From Paralichthys olivaceus (taxonomy: Eukaryota; Chordata; Actinopteri; Pleuronectiformes; Paralichthyidae), in contig NC_091097.1 in NCBI RefSeq assembly GCF_024713975.1, positions 2,013,361 through 2,077,360 on the forward strand: 64,000 nt of DNA, in the 5' to 3' direction. The first letter of the stretch is position 1; each line of letters starts with the position of its first letter. The notes below the pieces were generated by a model, which did no database searches, was not told the origin of the DNA, and saw only the letters and a program-made list of their open reading frames with translations. Shown here piece by piece: positions 35,304 to 47,896 of this stretch. Position numbers and translations under genes: made by a program.

Positions 35304-38300
35304 CTCATTCAGTTAATGCAGTGCTGACTTACCATGATGCATTCTGGACCTGAAACAATGCATCCAGATAAAACTAATCCCTAACTTTTGCAAGCACTAA
35401 GATCTTTGTGTCGTCACATGACACAATTTAGAGATCTCAAATTGTGGAAATTTCAATGACACTGGAAGCGATGACTATTTCTGGTATCAGGTGCATCATT
35501 TCTGCTGCAGAGACACCGGTTTGCATTCCTGCTGACACTAACACAAACTTAGTCAGTTACATTTCAAGGACTGGTCCACTCACACAGTTAAGAAAGCCCC
35601 AGGGTCAATGCTGCTGTGCTGCTACTCAACAGTCTGATCCAAAGTTATTTGACCAGATTAGTGAGAACAGAGCAGAACTGTTTGCAGCCACCAGACCACA
35701 ACAATCATTCAAATCAATTAATGAACCACTCTCACACTGCAAATGCACCAAAGGCAAACCAAGTCACTACTAGCAATACAACCAAAACACACACACACAC
35801 ACAAATGTAATCCCACACTGATTAACTTGCCTGGGTTTCTGGCACTCAGAAATGCTGGGAGGGCAGAGGGTGTGACAGATAACATTTACACCGAGTGGAA
35901 CAAAACAATGAAACAGAAATGAAGACACACTGTGGATGTCAGTGAATGAAAGAACAAAACAAATGCAAACAAACAAAAACTCAGAGCAGCCTCAGCGACC
36001 TGATCCCAGCCGAGTTACTCACCAGCTTCTGCGGAGCTTCAGAATTCCTGGAGACAAACATGGATTTGCGCACATTGGACATGCTGAGAGGCAGCAGTCC
36101 AAACCTGCAGAGCACAGAGGACACATGGCTGGGATTAGGTCGACATAATAATGTTATCTGATCAGAAATATAGAAATCTGGTATCAGTTTCATCCTGTCT
36201 TGAACTGCATGAAATGAATCTGAAAAAAAATGTACGATATACGAAGCAGCATGTAACAAATACTTGCTTAGCTTCACACGTTTGATTATTTAATCAGACA
36301 ACTTCAGATGTGAATCTGAATTTTTATATATGTAGTTATTAAGTGGAGCTCTCATAGCTGCCTTGTGAAGACAATAAACATATTTGACCTAATGCTCCAA
36401 GAAAAAAAGGCTTTTGAAGAAAAACATAAATATTCCTCAACATGATGTAAATCAGATTAAATCTATTCTGGAATTTTCATAGACACAGTCTCTTGTCCTC
36501 TCTGGGGCACAGTGCAACAGGCTGTTGTGTTTGGGAAGTGTCAGAGCTTGGCGAAGGTCAAAGGCTTCACTCCGTAGACATCACAGATATGAGACTGCGT
36601 AAGCAGCACTACTGTCTCCAGAACTAGAAAATACATTTGATTGTTTAGGAACAAGCAGACCCATAGATTAAATGAACTGTTGGGGTTTAAAGTGTGACTG
36701 CAGGAAAGCAGACTGGAGAATATGAGAGAGCATCATGCACAGATGTTGTGTGGATGAAGGGCTCCTGAAAGCTTTCTTCACTGATGAACAAAATCCACCA
36801 TGGAAGTTATGTTTACATCTGCGTTGGTTTGTTGGCAGGATTTCTTTTTTTACATTTCTTTGATTTTGCGAGATGGAACATTTTCTCGGAATTGTTTTTA
36901 ATAGAGGAGGATATATCGATATATATATGGAGCTGAAAAAGAGTTTCAAAACACAGGACCCTCAATTAGGGGAGATATGACCAGTCAGAGTCCTCTCCAA
37001 AAAGTTCAAGCTTTGTGAGCACAAATTTGTTTTTGTTTTTTTGAGAATAATTAATTGATCTTGATGGAAAAAAACAATCTGACATGTTGAGGGGACTGAT
37101 ATTTATGAGTGTGCATGATTTGGTGCAGATGCAAATAAAATCTAGTGAATTTAATAAGTCAGTGATTAAGCATCACTAACAATGATACAGTAACAAACAG
37201 TAACAGGCCTCACTGCTGCTCCTGCTTGGTGGAGCGATGTGCTCTACTGAGTGCCAGTCTAGTTTTATTCAGTGGGAAACACTGTAATGTCTGAAAATGA
37301 AGTCTGGAGAGCTGGGTCCGGGGTTTACCCAGAGTTTGACTTTCAGACTTGCACATCAGGAGCAGGAGGTTCAGACATGTTCATAACAGCAACATATCCT
37401 CCGTATTATTCAGGTGCAGCTGACAACCTCCTGCTCATTGTGCGTGTGTGAAAGAAAAACTGTGAATAAACTCTGCACCCACTTGTCTGGACTCTATCTG
37501 CAGGACGTGTGAAAACGGCAGCACTGCTGTGTTTCGTTTTATCCTGATCATACAGATGTCACTAATGTCACGTGGTTATTAATGAGTCACTAATGTCCAG
37601 CAGGGGCTAGCGTTGACCTCTGACCTGATCTGGCTGCTGGCCAGTGGCAGGATGTTGTACGGCTCCTGGGAGGTGACGCCGCTGCTCCGTGAGGAAAACT
37701 GCTTCTCTGAGCCCGTCAACAGTCCCAGCAGCACCTGCAAACACAGCGTCACATCAGACGGCTCACAGCACGCCCAAACACATCTCTCACTGTTTGGTTG
37801 ATGTTTCCATGTTCATCAAGCTACAGGTAGACTGTTTATTGCATGTGTGTCTTTGATGGTAGAGGAATGAAAGTACCGATGTCCTCTGCGACAGGCGGTT
37901 CAGGTTGGCGTTCAGCGGGGGTGTGAAGACATCCAGGTCAAAGGGGTCGATGAAGCTCTCTAGCCAATCACAGACCTCTTGGAATCTGGAAGACACATAA
38001 CAACAAATCAGGTGTACTTTTCTTGAAATCAACTTATTCCTTCATCCTTTAGCTATACCAATTATCCCTTAGGGATCACAGAGGGCTGCTGCCATTCCCT
38101 GCTGGGCCAGAGGCAGGGTACCCCTATCACAGTGACGACATATGGAAGACGGCTTTTCCAGTCGCCATTAATGTAACCAAGCAACTGTGACACATGAATT
38201 CTCAAGTCTGACCTTGAAATGCCACAACTTTGCATCTGCAGAAATTTCTTCCACTTACTTTTACGTCACAGACTCCATTTACAAGTACATAAGAGGCAGA

Positions 38301-41300
38301 GTGGAAAATCTGTTTTATAAATATGCATATGTAAATAATAAGGGTCTAGATTTTGACAGAGGAACCCTGCAACAGCAGCCGCCATGAGGCCCTTTTGTTT
38401 GTTACTGTATTACTGTGATCATTATTGTGCATAATCCAAAATTCATCGACACGTCCAAACACTCCGTGGATTGACACGTTGTTCGCTATGGAACATTCTG
38501 GTTTATTTCTCATTCCCCTTCAATGTGGCTCCTGTGAATGGCCCGAGCGAACTTCACATTAATCTGCTCTCAGGAAACACACCTGTACACCTCCGATTTT
38601 TAGAACGTGTAATTGTGTGTCTGTGTGCTGGAGAGTATCATACATACTGAAAGAAAACCTAACTAATCTCAATGACAGCAGTAGCCCCGGGTGGTGGCGT
38701 GAAGGTTAGAGAGCCACTGAAGGGTTCGATCTATACCACGGCAGCCAGCTGTTGTCTCCTCCCACCTTTATCACCACTGAGGTGAGTAAGGTCTTTAACC
38801 CCACCTACTCAGACTGAGATTACACGAGGCAGAAAAAAAAGGTATATTACCAGGCTCCTCTCCTGTGGAACCAGCTCCCACTCTGGGTTCAGGAGACAGA
38901 CACCATCTCTGCATTTAAAGTTAAACTTAAAACTCTTCTCTTTGATAAAGCCTATAGTTAGTTCTGGATCAGGTCCTGAACCATCACTTAGTTATGCTGC
39001 TATAGGTCTAGACTGCTGGGAGAACTCCCATCATGCACTGAGCACTTCTCCCATCATGCACTGAGCACTTCTCTCTGACTCCAGAACTGAAGGAGAACAA
39101 CTATTATTATTATTAACAACAATACTTCAGTAATTCATTATTATATGAATTGTGACTAAGGTTGCAAAGGAGCGTAGGAGCGTCCGGTAAATTTCCAGAA
39201 ACTTTCCATGAGAAGTTAAGGTGGGGAATTTTGGAAATATTCCAAATTATTGGGAATTTATGGGAATTAACTGTAAATTGGGGGTAATTTAAACAAACTG
39301 GATCATATCCAAATATAAATGTCAATATTTTTGTTTTGTCATAAGCAGACATCCATGCAAAATAATACAATTAAAAAACATGACATTTCAACAGAACTAT
39401 AGTTGGCTAAACAACTGGAATGGTCCTCAAAATATTTGACAATTGATGTATGAATTCTTGTATGGTTACAGAAAACCATCTTGCAGGAGTCTGAAGAAAC
39501 AACATCAAGTTAGAGGTAGCTACCGCCACCATTATAAGCTAGCCTCTTAAATGGTCAATGAAATGAAAAATAACTTACATTTAGCACCTATTCTTATTCA
39601 ATATTTCCAAGTTAAACATCAATACTATTATAGATCAAATATATTTACCCCATAATATTATCAAAACTTACTTGACTTCAGATAGTCCTCGGGCTCAAAT
39701 GTGTGGCTTCAATAGTCTTGAAATCAGATGTGCATGTGATGGAGGAATGCACAGTGCATGTAGGGGGCGTGGCCTCAATAGCCCTGCAGTAAGCAGTGTG
39801 CTGTGTGCATGTGATTGAGGAGTGTACCTGAAGTAAATCTGGTTGTTTTAGCCAAGATTATGCTACAATATATTTCCCCCAACTATAGTTAAGTTCCCTG
39901 TTGAGGGCCCACCTCCAATTTTGTGAATTTCAGATTTATTCCAGTTAATTCCCATAGAAAGTTTCCAACTTTGAAAATTCCCCGAATTTTGCAACCCTAT
40001 GTGTGACTGTTAACAATACTAATCTTTGTTGTTTACATTTGAACTAGTCAGATCTGATACCTGATGGATCTCAAGTGTTCCCAGTCTCTCTGGCCTCTCT
40101 CTCTCTCTCCCCCTCCTCACTATCTCTCTCTCTTCTCTCCCCTCTTTTCCACCCATCTCTCCTCTCCCCCCCTTTTTTCTCTGCTCACCCCAACCGGTCG
40201 AGGCAGATGGCCGCCCACATTGAGTCTGGTTCTAGAGGTTTCTCTCTGTTAATGAGGGAGGTTTTCCTCCACGGTCGCAAAAGTGCTGCTCACAGTGGGA
40301 ACTGTTGGGTTTCTCTATATTAATACCATTTTAAGGGGGGTCACGTGATGACGGCCCAGGAGACGGTGGTTTTTGCGGGAGCTCCGCCAACACCCTACAT
40401 ATTTTTGTACATTGTCTCTTAAGTACACTGCCTTTTTGTAGTGCTTGTTCTGCGGTACGACTCTTGAGCAATTTTGGTCGAAACAACACCAAACAATGCC
40501 GAAGGGAAAGACTAAGTCACGACAGCCAACCGACGACACGGCTACGGAGCTAGCCCAACATGGCAGCGAGCACGAAGACGATGGCGGGGAGGCAGAACTT
40601 GAACCTGGACTCGCTAAAGCGCTGGACTTGATGACTACGAAACTAATGGTTGCTATTAACGACAAACTCGATCCTTTGGCTCTCTCATACTACCGAGCTG
40701 AAGAGGGCTAGCGGCCGCTTGGACGAAGCAGAGGCTAGGATGCTACAGCTTGAGACCGCTAACGAGCCGCAAGCTAATCGCGTAACAGCTCTGGAGAAAA
40801 AAGTCGAATCCCTCCTCGACCATACTGACGACCTGGAAAACAGAGGACGGCGGGGAAATATCCGCATCTTCAACCTGCCCGAGAAAATGGAGGGGTGAGA
40901 TGCTGTGGACTTTTTTGAACAATGGCTACCGGATTTTCTTGACATGGATGCTACGAGGGGGCGAGTCAAGATAGAGCGGGCTCACCGCTCTCTAATGCCC
41001 TTGCCCGGGGCTGAGCAGCGCCCGCGCCCGCTCATCATTCGTTTCCACGCGTTCCCGGACAAGCAGAGAGTGATGGCAGCTGTACGGCGTAAAGCAGCAG
41101 GCGGGGGTGTTTCTGTGGAGGGAAGGAAGATATCCTTCTACAATGACCTCTCCGCCGCAGTACTTCGCAAACGGAAAGAGTTTAATGAAGCCAAACAACA
41201 CCTCCAGAAAATCGGTGCTGATTACTCCATGCTCTTCCCTGCAAAGCTACACGTGTCGCTGAACGGCACCAAGAGGCCCCTCCTCTCCCCCACAGAGGCT

Positions 41301-44300
41301 CTGACCTTCGCAGCCAATGCAGCGCGTCAGGAATGACGGACTCTACGACCACACGAGAGCTAAGTGTGGACACTCGGTGTATTCTGGTGACTCCACTCTT
41401 TGATTCATCTTACATTCATGTGAGTAACTATTCGCTGTCATAATGCCTATTAAGAAGTCCCCCTTGCTTAATCATACTCGAGTGTCTACCCAGTTAAATC
41501 CAACTGTTTTAAAAATAGATGGCGATTCATACTTAAAAAAAACAAAACAAACTTTTGTTCATCATTTAATAATCGGGTGTAGCTGTGAGCCCCGGTCATC
41601 TGGGTTATGTCACTTGCTTTGTTTTCTACGGAAGCCCTAAAGGGTCATACATTTTATTCCACCTGTTTTCCCGTGATAACGAGAAAATATCTCGTTATCA
41701 CGAGAAAACGGAAGGATTATCTCGTTATCACGAGAAAACGATCTTTGTTATATCGAGATAACGAGATAACAAAAAACAAAAAATCGATGGCCGTTCTCGG
41801 CTTCCGTAGTCTTCTCAGATGACGCACACTAATGTGTACATTATCTACAGCAAGGCATAAAGCTATTTCAGCCTGTGTCAGGCCTTGATTGAAGAGATAT
41901 GTGATGCGGTGATCGGTATTCTCCTGCTCCTCTGACATTGCTACACTAAATGATTTTTCCTGCAATGATTTAATACGTTTTGTTTTCTCAAGATCTCGAA
42001 TTAATTATCTCGTTATCACGGGAAAACGGAGGAAAATTATCTCGTTATCACGGGAAAACAGGTTGAATAAAATGTATGTATGTATGACCCTTTAGGGCTT
42101 TCGTAGTTTTCTCTCTGTTCACATGATGTGAGAAACACACTCGGCCCTAATAATTACAGAACAGCAATTCCCCGCAATCTGGGGAAGGATCCCCATTATC
42201 CATCCTCTTTTCTATTAACATTTCCTTTTTCTTTTCTTTTTTCTTTTCTTAACATGTGCAGTTTCTTATTGTTATGGTTCAGTTCATGCTCAGTACTGGT
42301 CTCTTACAGTTCAGTGTATCATGTCGTTGTATTTAGACAAATTACATAAAAACATGTCCCTAAAAGCAATACAACCTAGTAGAGACTATATTCAACTGCA
42401 TTTTGGTCATCTGTATGGATTTTCAATTTAGCTCATTATATTTTCCAACAGAATGATGCCACCTTTTAAGTTAAAACTCTGTTCATGGAATATAAGGGGT
42501 TTGAGGGGTAATGTGAAGCGTAGAAAGGTTTACTCTTTATTGAAGACGGAGGGAGTAGATGTGGCTCTATTACAGGAGTCCCATTTAATATCACCATAAT
42601 CAGCATCTCAAACTTAAATACAGTTGGGTTGGCCAGGTGTACTTTTGCTCTTTTACTACCAGCAGCAGAGGGGTTGTTATATTCATACACAAGAATCTAC
42701 CATTCCAATTAAAAAAGTGTATAAAGGACACACATGGAAGATTTGTGATTATAAATGGTGTCTTAAATGGTAAAGATATTACTATTATGAATCTTTATTG
42801 CCCACCTTTATTGCCCACCTGCCCACAACTATTCACCAGATTTATTAACTAAAGCATTTTCAGAATTTGCAGAAGTGTCTTCACCACTGGCCTTGGTGGG
42901 AGGTGACTGTCTACTTAACCCTCGACTTGATAGACACCCCCCACGAAATTCTCCCCTGTCAAACCAGGCTAGAGCCCTCCTGTCAACTTGTGGGGAAATC
43001 AACCTGGTTGATACATGGCAAATATTACATCCTTCTGATAGAGAATTTATCTTTTACTCCTCTCCTCACAAATGCCACACACGGATTGATTATTTTTTCA
43101 TACCCCAGACTGTGATGCAATGTGTATCCTCCTGCTCAAAAGGCAATATTGTGGTTAGCAATCATGCAATTCTTCTCCTAGAATTGTCTCTTGACATAGA
43201 ATCTACGAAAAGTAAACGCTGGAGATTTGACACGTGTCTCCTAAAAGATAACAAATTCGTGTCTTATCTGAAAAGTGAATTTAGGATATTTCTGTCTATT
43301 AATTCACAATCTACTCATAACCCATCCTTACTGTGGGAAACTTCCAAAGCATACATCAGGGGTATAATTATTGCCTATTCAGCTTCAAAAAAGAGAAAAC
43401 AATCAGAACAATACCTAAAACTTGAAAAAGAACTCTCAGATATTAAGAGTGCACTTTGTTTAACATCAGACCCGTTACTACTGCAGAGGAAATGCGCCAT
43501 ACAGGCTGCTTTAGACACTTTACTAACCCAGCAAGCAAAGAATGCTCTTCTCTTCTCAAAGCAAAAGCTATATGAGTATGGGGATAAGCCCAGTAAATAT
43601 TTATCTCATTTGACCAAAATTAAAATGGATCCTCAGGTGATTTACTCAATTTTAGATGCAAATGGCACCCATTAATGATACTTTCAGGCAATTTTACGCT
43701 AAGTTGTATGAATCAGATCAACCACAGGGAGTCACAGACAGGATGGAATCATTTCTAGGGGGACTAACCCTTCCAACCATCTCTGATTCCCAAAAGCGAG
43801 ATTTAAACGCTCCCATCTCCAGGGAAGAGGCCTTATTAGCACTTAAAGGCCTACAGTCAGGCAAGACACCAGGGCCTGATGGCTTGAGCAGTGAATTTTA
43901 TCGGGAATTTCAAGATGTGCTTATAGATCCCTTCTTAGAAATGTTGGAACATTCTTTCATCACTGATAACCTTCCCAACTCACTAAGAGAAGCTGATATC
44001 ACTTTAATTTTAAAAAAAAGGGAAAGCCCCCTGAGGACTGTTCAGGATACAGGCCTATGGCTCTTCTGAATCAGGACATTAAAATATTATCCAAAATTTT
44101 AGCATTACGTCTCGAGAAAGTTCTACCTTTTCTCATCAGAGAGGATCAGACGGGCTTTATCAAAGGTAGGAGTTCTAGTTACAATGTTAGGAGGCTTCTA
44201 CATATTATTAATATTTGTCAGACACAGGAAATTGATAGCATGGTCATTTCATTGGATGCAGAAAAAGCATTTGACCGTGTCGAGTGGTCATACCTGTTTA

Positions 44301-47300
44301 ATGTCTTACATAAATTTAATTTGGGAGACAATTTCATCAAATGAGTCAAACTACTATACAAAAGCCCCATGGCCGCAGTCATCACCAATGGCTATAGATC
44401 TGACAACTTCCCACTTCATCGCTCAACACGTCAAGGCTGCCCCCTTAGCCCCGCCCTTTTTGCTCTTGCAATCGAGCCTCTTGCTGAGGCCATAAGGCAA
44501 GACCCTGAAATAATAGGCTTAAATGTGGATGGGATTCAACATAAAATTTCTATGTTACCAAGATTGTTATACCCCCTACAGATGATCCCACTACTCTTGT
44601 CAGGCAAGGTACTGAAATTGCTCAATAGATGGTTAAGTGACTTTATTTGGAACAAGAGAAAGCCAAGGCTAAAAGTAACGAAACTACAACTCCCTAGTTC
44701 AAATGGTGGTTTAGATCTCCCCAACGTCAAATGGTATCAACTAGCATCCCACTTAAAATTTATAGCAGAATGGGTCAAGGAGGATCCTGCCTCTGATTTG
44801 CTGAGTCTAGAAAAGTCACAGAGTTCAAGCTCCCTGTCAGGCCTCTTGGCCTTCAAAGACTTAAAGACAGCCAGGAGCCATTGCAAAAACAACCCTATAA
44901 TATCTAATACGTTAAAAGCATGGTTTATTACGAAAAAGCTTGAAGGGAGGTCTGGACAAACATCTCTATTGGTCCCAATTCAGGGCAATCCCAACTTCCT
45001 ACCAGTCATGATGGATGTTGGCTATAGCACTTGGACAGCTCAAGGAATAAAGAGGATGCGTGATTTATTCCAGGGGGCATCAATGCTATCATTTGGACTT
45101 CGAGAAAAATATAGTCTCCCCAAACACGTCTTTTTCAAATATCTGCAGATTCGGGACTTCATAAATAGGGAAACTACTCTCAATACTGATGCTACTACAT
45201 CTGCAGTTGAACAATTACTCCTCCTTGGCCCAGCTAAGAAATGCATTGCTCGCTTCTACAATGTTTTAAGTCAGACTGATGTGATAAATGTACAAGATGT
45301 TATGCAGACGTGGCAACATGAACTTGGTATAAATATTGATGGGGATAAGTGGACTAGGATATGGTCTCAAACAAAGAAAATTTCTGTATGTAACCGTGCC
45401 AGATTGCTGCAATTCAAGATTAACCACCGTTTACAAATCTCTCCTAACAAAAGACATAAAATTAACTCTCAACCCTCACCTGCATGTTTAAAATGTAAAA
45501 TCTTTCTGGGTATCTATACTCATTGTATTTGGTCTTGTCCTAAAATTCAAGCATATTGGATAGATGTTTTGCAGGATTTGGAAAGCATTTTTGGCGTTGT
45601 GTTACACATGGACCCTCTCTCTTTAATTCTGGGTTACCCCAGTCAAGATACTATTGTGGATGCCAACTCTACCAGACTGTATAACATCCTTACATACGCA
45701 GCAAGGAAGAACATCTTCTTGTCTTGGATAAGCGACAAACCCCCCACCAAATCAAACTGGCATAAGATAATTATGGAATGTTTCCCCCTTGAGTACCTGA
45801 CCTGTCTGCTTCACTCATCTGAAGGACAATTTATGGACATTTGGACTCCATATCTTCACTTTTCCAATTCCACAGTGGCTTCAGTGCTCTCAGTGTTGTC
45901 CTTGACTAGCCTTTGTACTTTGCCTCAGTACCTGTACAACACTGTACCTTGAACCTGTTCATTTGAATCTTGCAGAACTGTGATCTGGGGTGTATTTCTT
46001 TCTTTTTTATTTTTATGTTGTGATATATGTATGTACACTGACTGTCTAGACCAATGTTGTACTGTGCATTGTTGTCGATGTTATTTTGTGTTGTTATGTT
46101 AATATAAAAAACTCAATAAACATATTTGAGAAAAAAAAAAAGGATTTTAAGGTCTTGACCTCCGATATTGAGATAATGTATATTATGATTTGGCTCTAAA
46201 CAAATCAAATTGAATTCTTTGTGGAAATATGACTCTTAACATAGTCTCAAGATATATGTATGCAGGAAATCCTAATAAAGAGTGATGTACTTTGACCTGA
46301 AGCTTTCATGTCCCACAGAGCAGGATGTCACCTTGTGGGTTCTCCAGCCAGATAACACAGTAAAACAGCTGCATGTGAGAACTTCAAAATAATAATAATA
46401 ATGTGATGAGGATTCATACCTGGGGTCTTGATGTGATCTGGAGCTCTTGCCCTCCTCCAGTCTGCTGCCCAGTGTGGTGTTGAGGTAATGGAGGTCAAAT
46501 AGCAGCTGCAAGGCTCTGTTCTGAGTCATGGGCAATACCCCCTCCTGGAGGACGGAGGGGCAGAAGAAAAGGAAGCAGAGGAATTCATGAAGCTACAGGT
46601 AAACATCTGTATCCTATAGCCTTCCCTGCTCATTTCCTTGATATGATATCTTCGTTCTCTCTGTCCTCCCAGTCTATTCTCACTCATTAACCCTCTTGTC
46701 TTCCTCACTTGCAGATATCCCTGAAAATCTAAACCACCACTGAGACAGGTCTGTTCAGCAAACATCCCTTTAGCAATCGATAGGAGACAAAGGAAACATT
46801 CAGGACCTCGTTTCGTTAAATCTATAATTACAAGGTTTTGTGTGTGTGTGTGTGTTAGTGTTTGTGTTACCTTGGTGCCGGCTTGCTGTGAGAGGCTGTG
46901 GTAGTGGCCAAGGACTTCAGTCAGACAGGCATGCAGCAGCTCCTGCAGGGTGGGCCGGGGCAGGGCATGACCTCCCACCCTGTTCACCTCCACACACAGC
47001 TGGAACAGCAGCGACTGGACAAACCAAGATGGCTGCAGAAGACACAACATTTCACATCAGATCTCTGAGTGGAGTAGAAAATCTCAGTGTGTGCTAGAAG
47101 ACGGGCTGAGCAGCAGACCTGCACTGGAAGACGGATTTTGGACGTGACACTGCTCCCTGACTCGGCCTCTTCTTGGATCTCCAGGTCCTCCCAGTTTGTG
47201 GCTGTTGTCAGGATGGCACCAGCAGACTGTGCATGCAGCACTGTGCCAAACTTACCCAGCAACACCTGTCAATACACAACACAGTGTAACTACAGTGCAA

Positions 47301-47837
47301 CAACTCCAATATGATTTAAAGCTGCATTCATATATTTTTATATTGGTCTGCATATTAATTGATAATGGAATTATTAGATTGTTGCAGCCCTACATGATAA
47401 CTTTGTTGTAGTAAACAGCAGATTTGGTGATAATACTTTAGTTTGTCACTAAAACTGGATCCATTGTTTCACATTTGAAACTGTTTGCATGAAAACACAT
47501 CATCACAGTCGTCATCTTTTGTTACAGACTGAATAACAAGTGAAAGTTATTTCTGTGTATTGAAAGAACAGATTGTACTCAATATGTTAAGTGCTGCAAC
47601 AAAGGAACTAAAGAGATTGAAGCTTAGATGATTTAGTTATATTGGCCCTTTTCTGACCTGGTATCTGTCTGCAGTGATCCAATCACAAGTGGACAGCTCT
47701 GAGAGTCAGTTCATGGCTGACAATAAATTCTGTGATCAGATCTGACTTCCCCAATCAATATCCAAATAAACATGCAAGTCATTTCAGATTATGTTTTAAC
47801 TGGTCTGACTTTAACAGACCTGTCTGTTGTCAATGTG

Positions 47838-47896
<59 letters not shown>

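Larger units (their letters stand above)
40337..46143 (+). mobile_element. L1/Tx1-like LINE, nearly full length, inactive
   Basis: About 5.8 kb (5.3 kb without the nested MITE). It has a 5' UTR, ORF1 at 40496-41336, ORF2 at 42453-45952, a 3' UTR, AATAAA at 46115-46120 and an A-rich end. ATTTTAAGG occurs just before (40328-40336) and just after (46144-46152), a 9-bp target-site duplication. It lies antisense to cog1 in intron 11. Both ORFs are broken. Family placement rests on an L1-type ORF1, an APE-type endonuclease start (CSWNIRGL, VALLQESHL) and RT motifs (GKTPGPDGL, ISLDAEKAFDRVEW, RQGCPLSPALF). Confidence 0.88.
38840..46222 (+). mobile_element. L2-type LINE 3' end, split by two insertions
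   Basis: Three pieces read as one element once the insertions are skipped. Piece 1 (about 38840-39157) has a frame LLWNQLPLWVQETDTISAFK then TLLFDKAYS and stop at 38961, plus the GCTGCTATAGGTCTAGACTG 3' UTR motif. Piece 2 (40002-40336) has the CT-rich tract and CCGGTCGAGGCAGATGGCCG. Piece 3 (46144-46222) has TTTTAAGGTCTTGACC through GATTTGGCTCTAAAC to AAATTGAATT, the usual end of this family. The continuity dates it as the oldest layer in the stack. Confidence 0.75.
37986..46419 (-). other. cog1 intron 11 with nested transposons
   Basis: 8.4 kb, the largest cog1 intron, made up mostly of mobile DNA on the opposite strand to the gene. In order: unassigned 37986-38840, L2-type LINE 3' end in three pieces, hAT-like MITE, L1/Tx1-like LINE with a second MITE inside, then 46223-46419 up to exon 11, unassigned. 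Confidence 0.8.

Noticed and set aside
40064-40323. Serine/proline-rich ORFs in the CT tract
   Set aside because: Low-complexity translation of a CT-rich piece of the split L2-type LINE.
44369-45952. 527-codon ORF, the longest in the window, as a host protein gene
   Set aside because: It is the 3' part of the LINE ORF2, with RT motif RQGCPLSPALF and a LINE-type C-terminus, and it lacks the catalytic YADD block. Flanking ORFs and target duplication place it in the retrotransposon.
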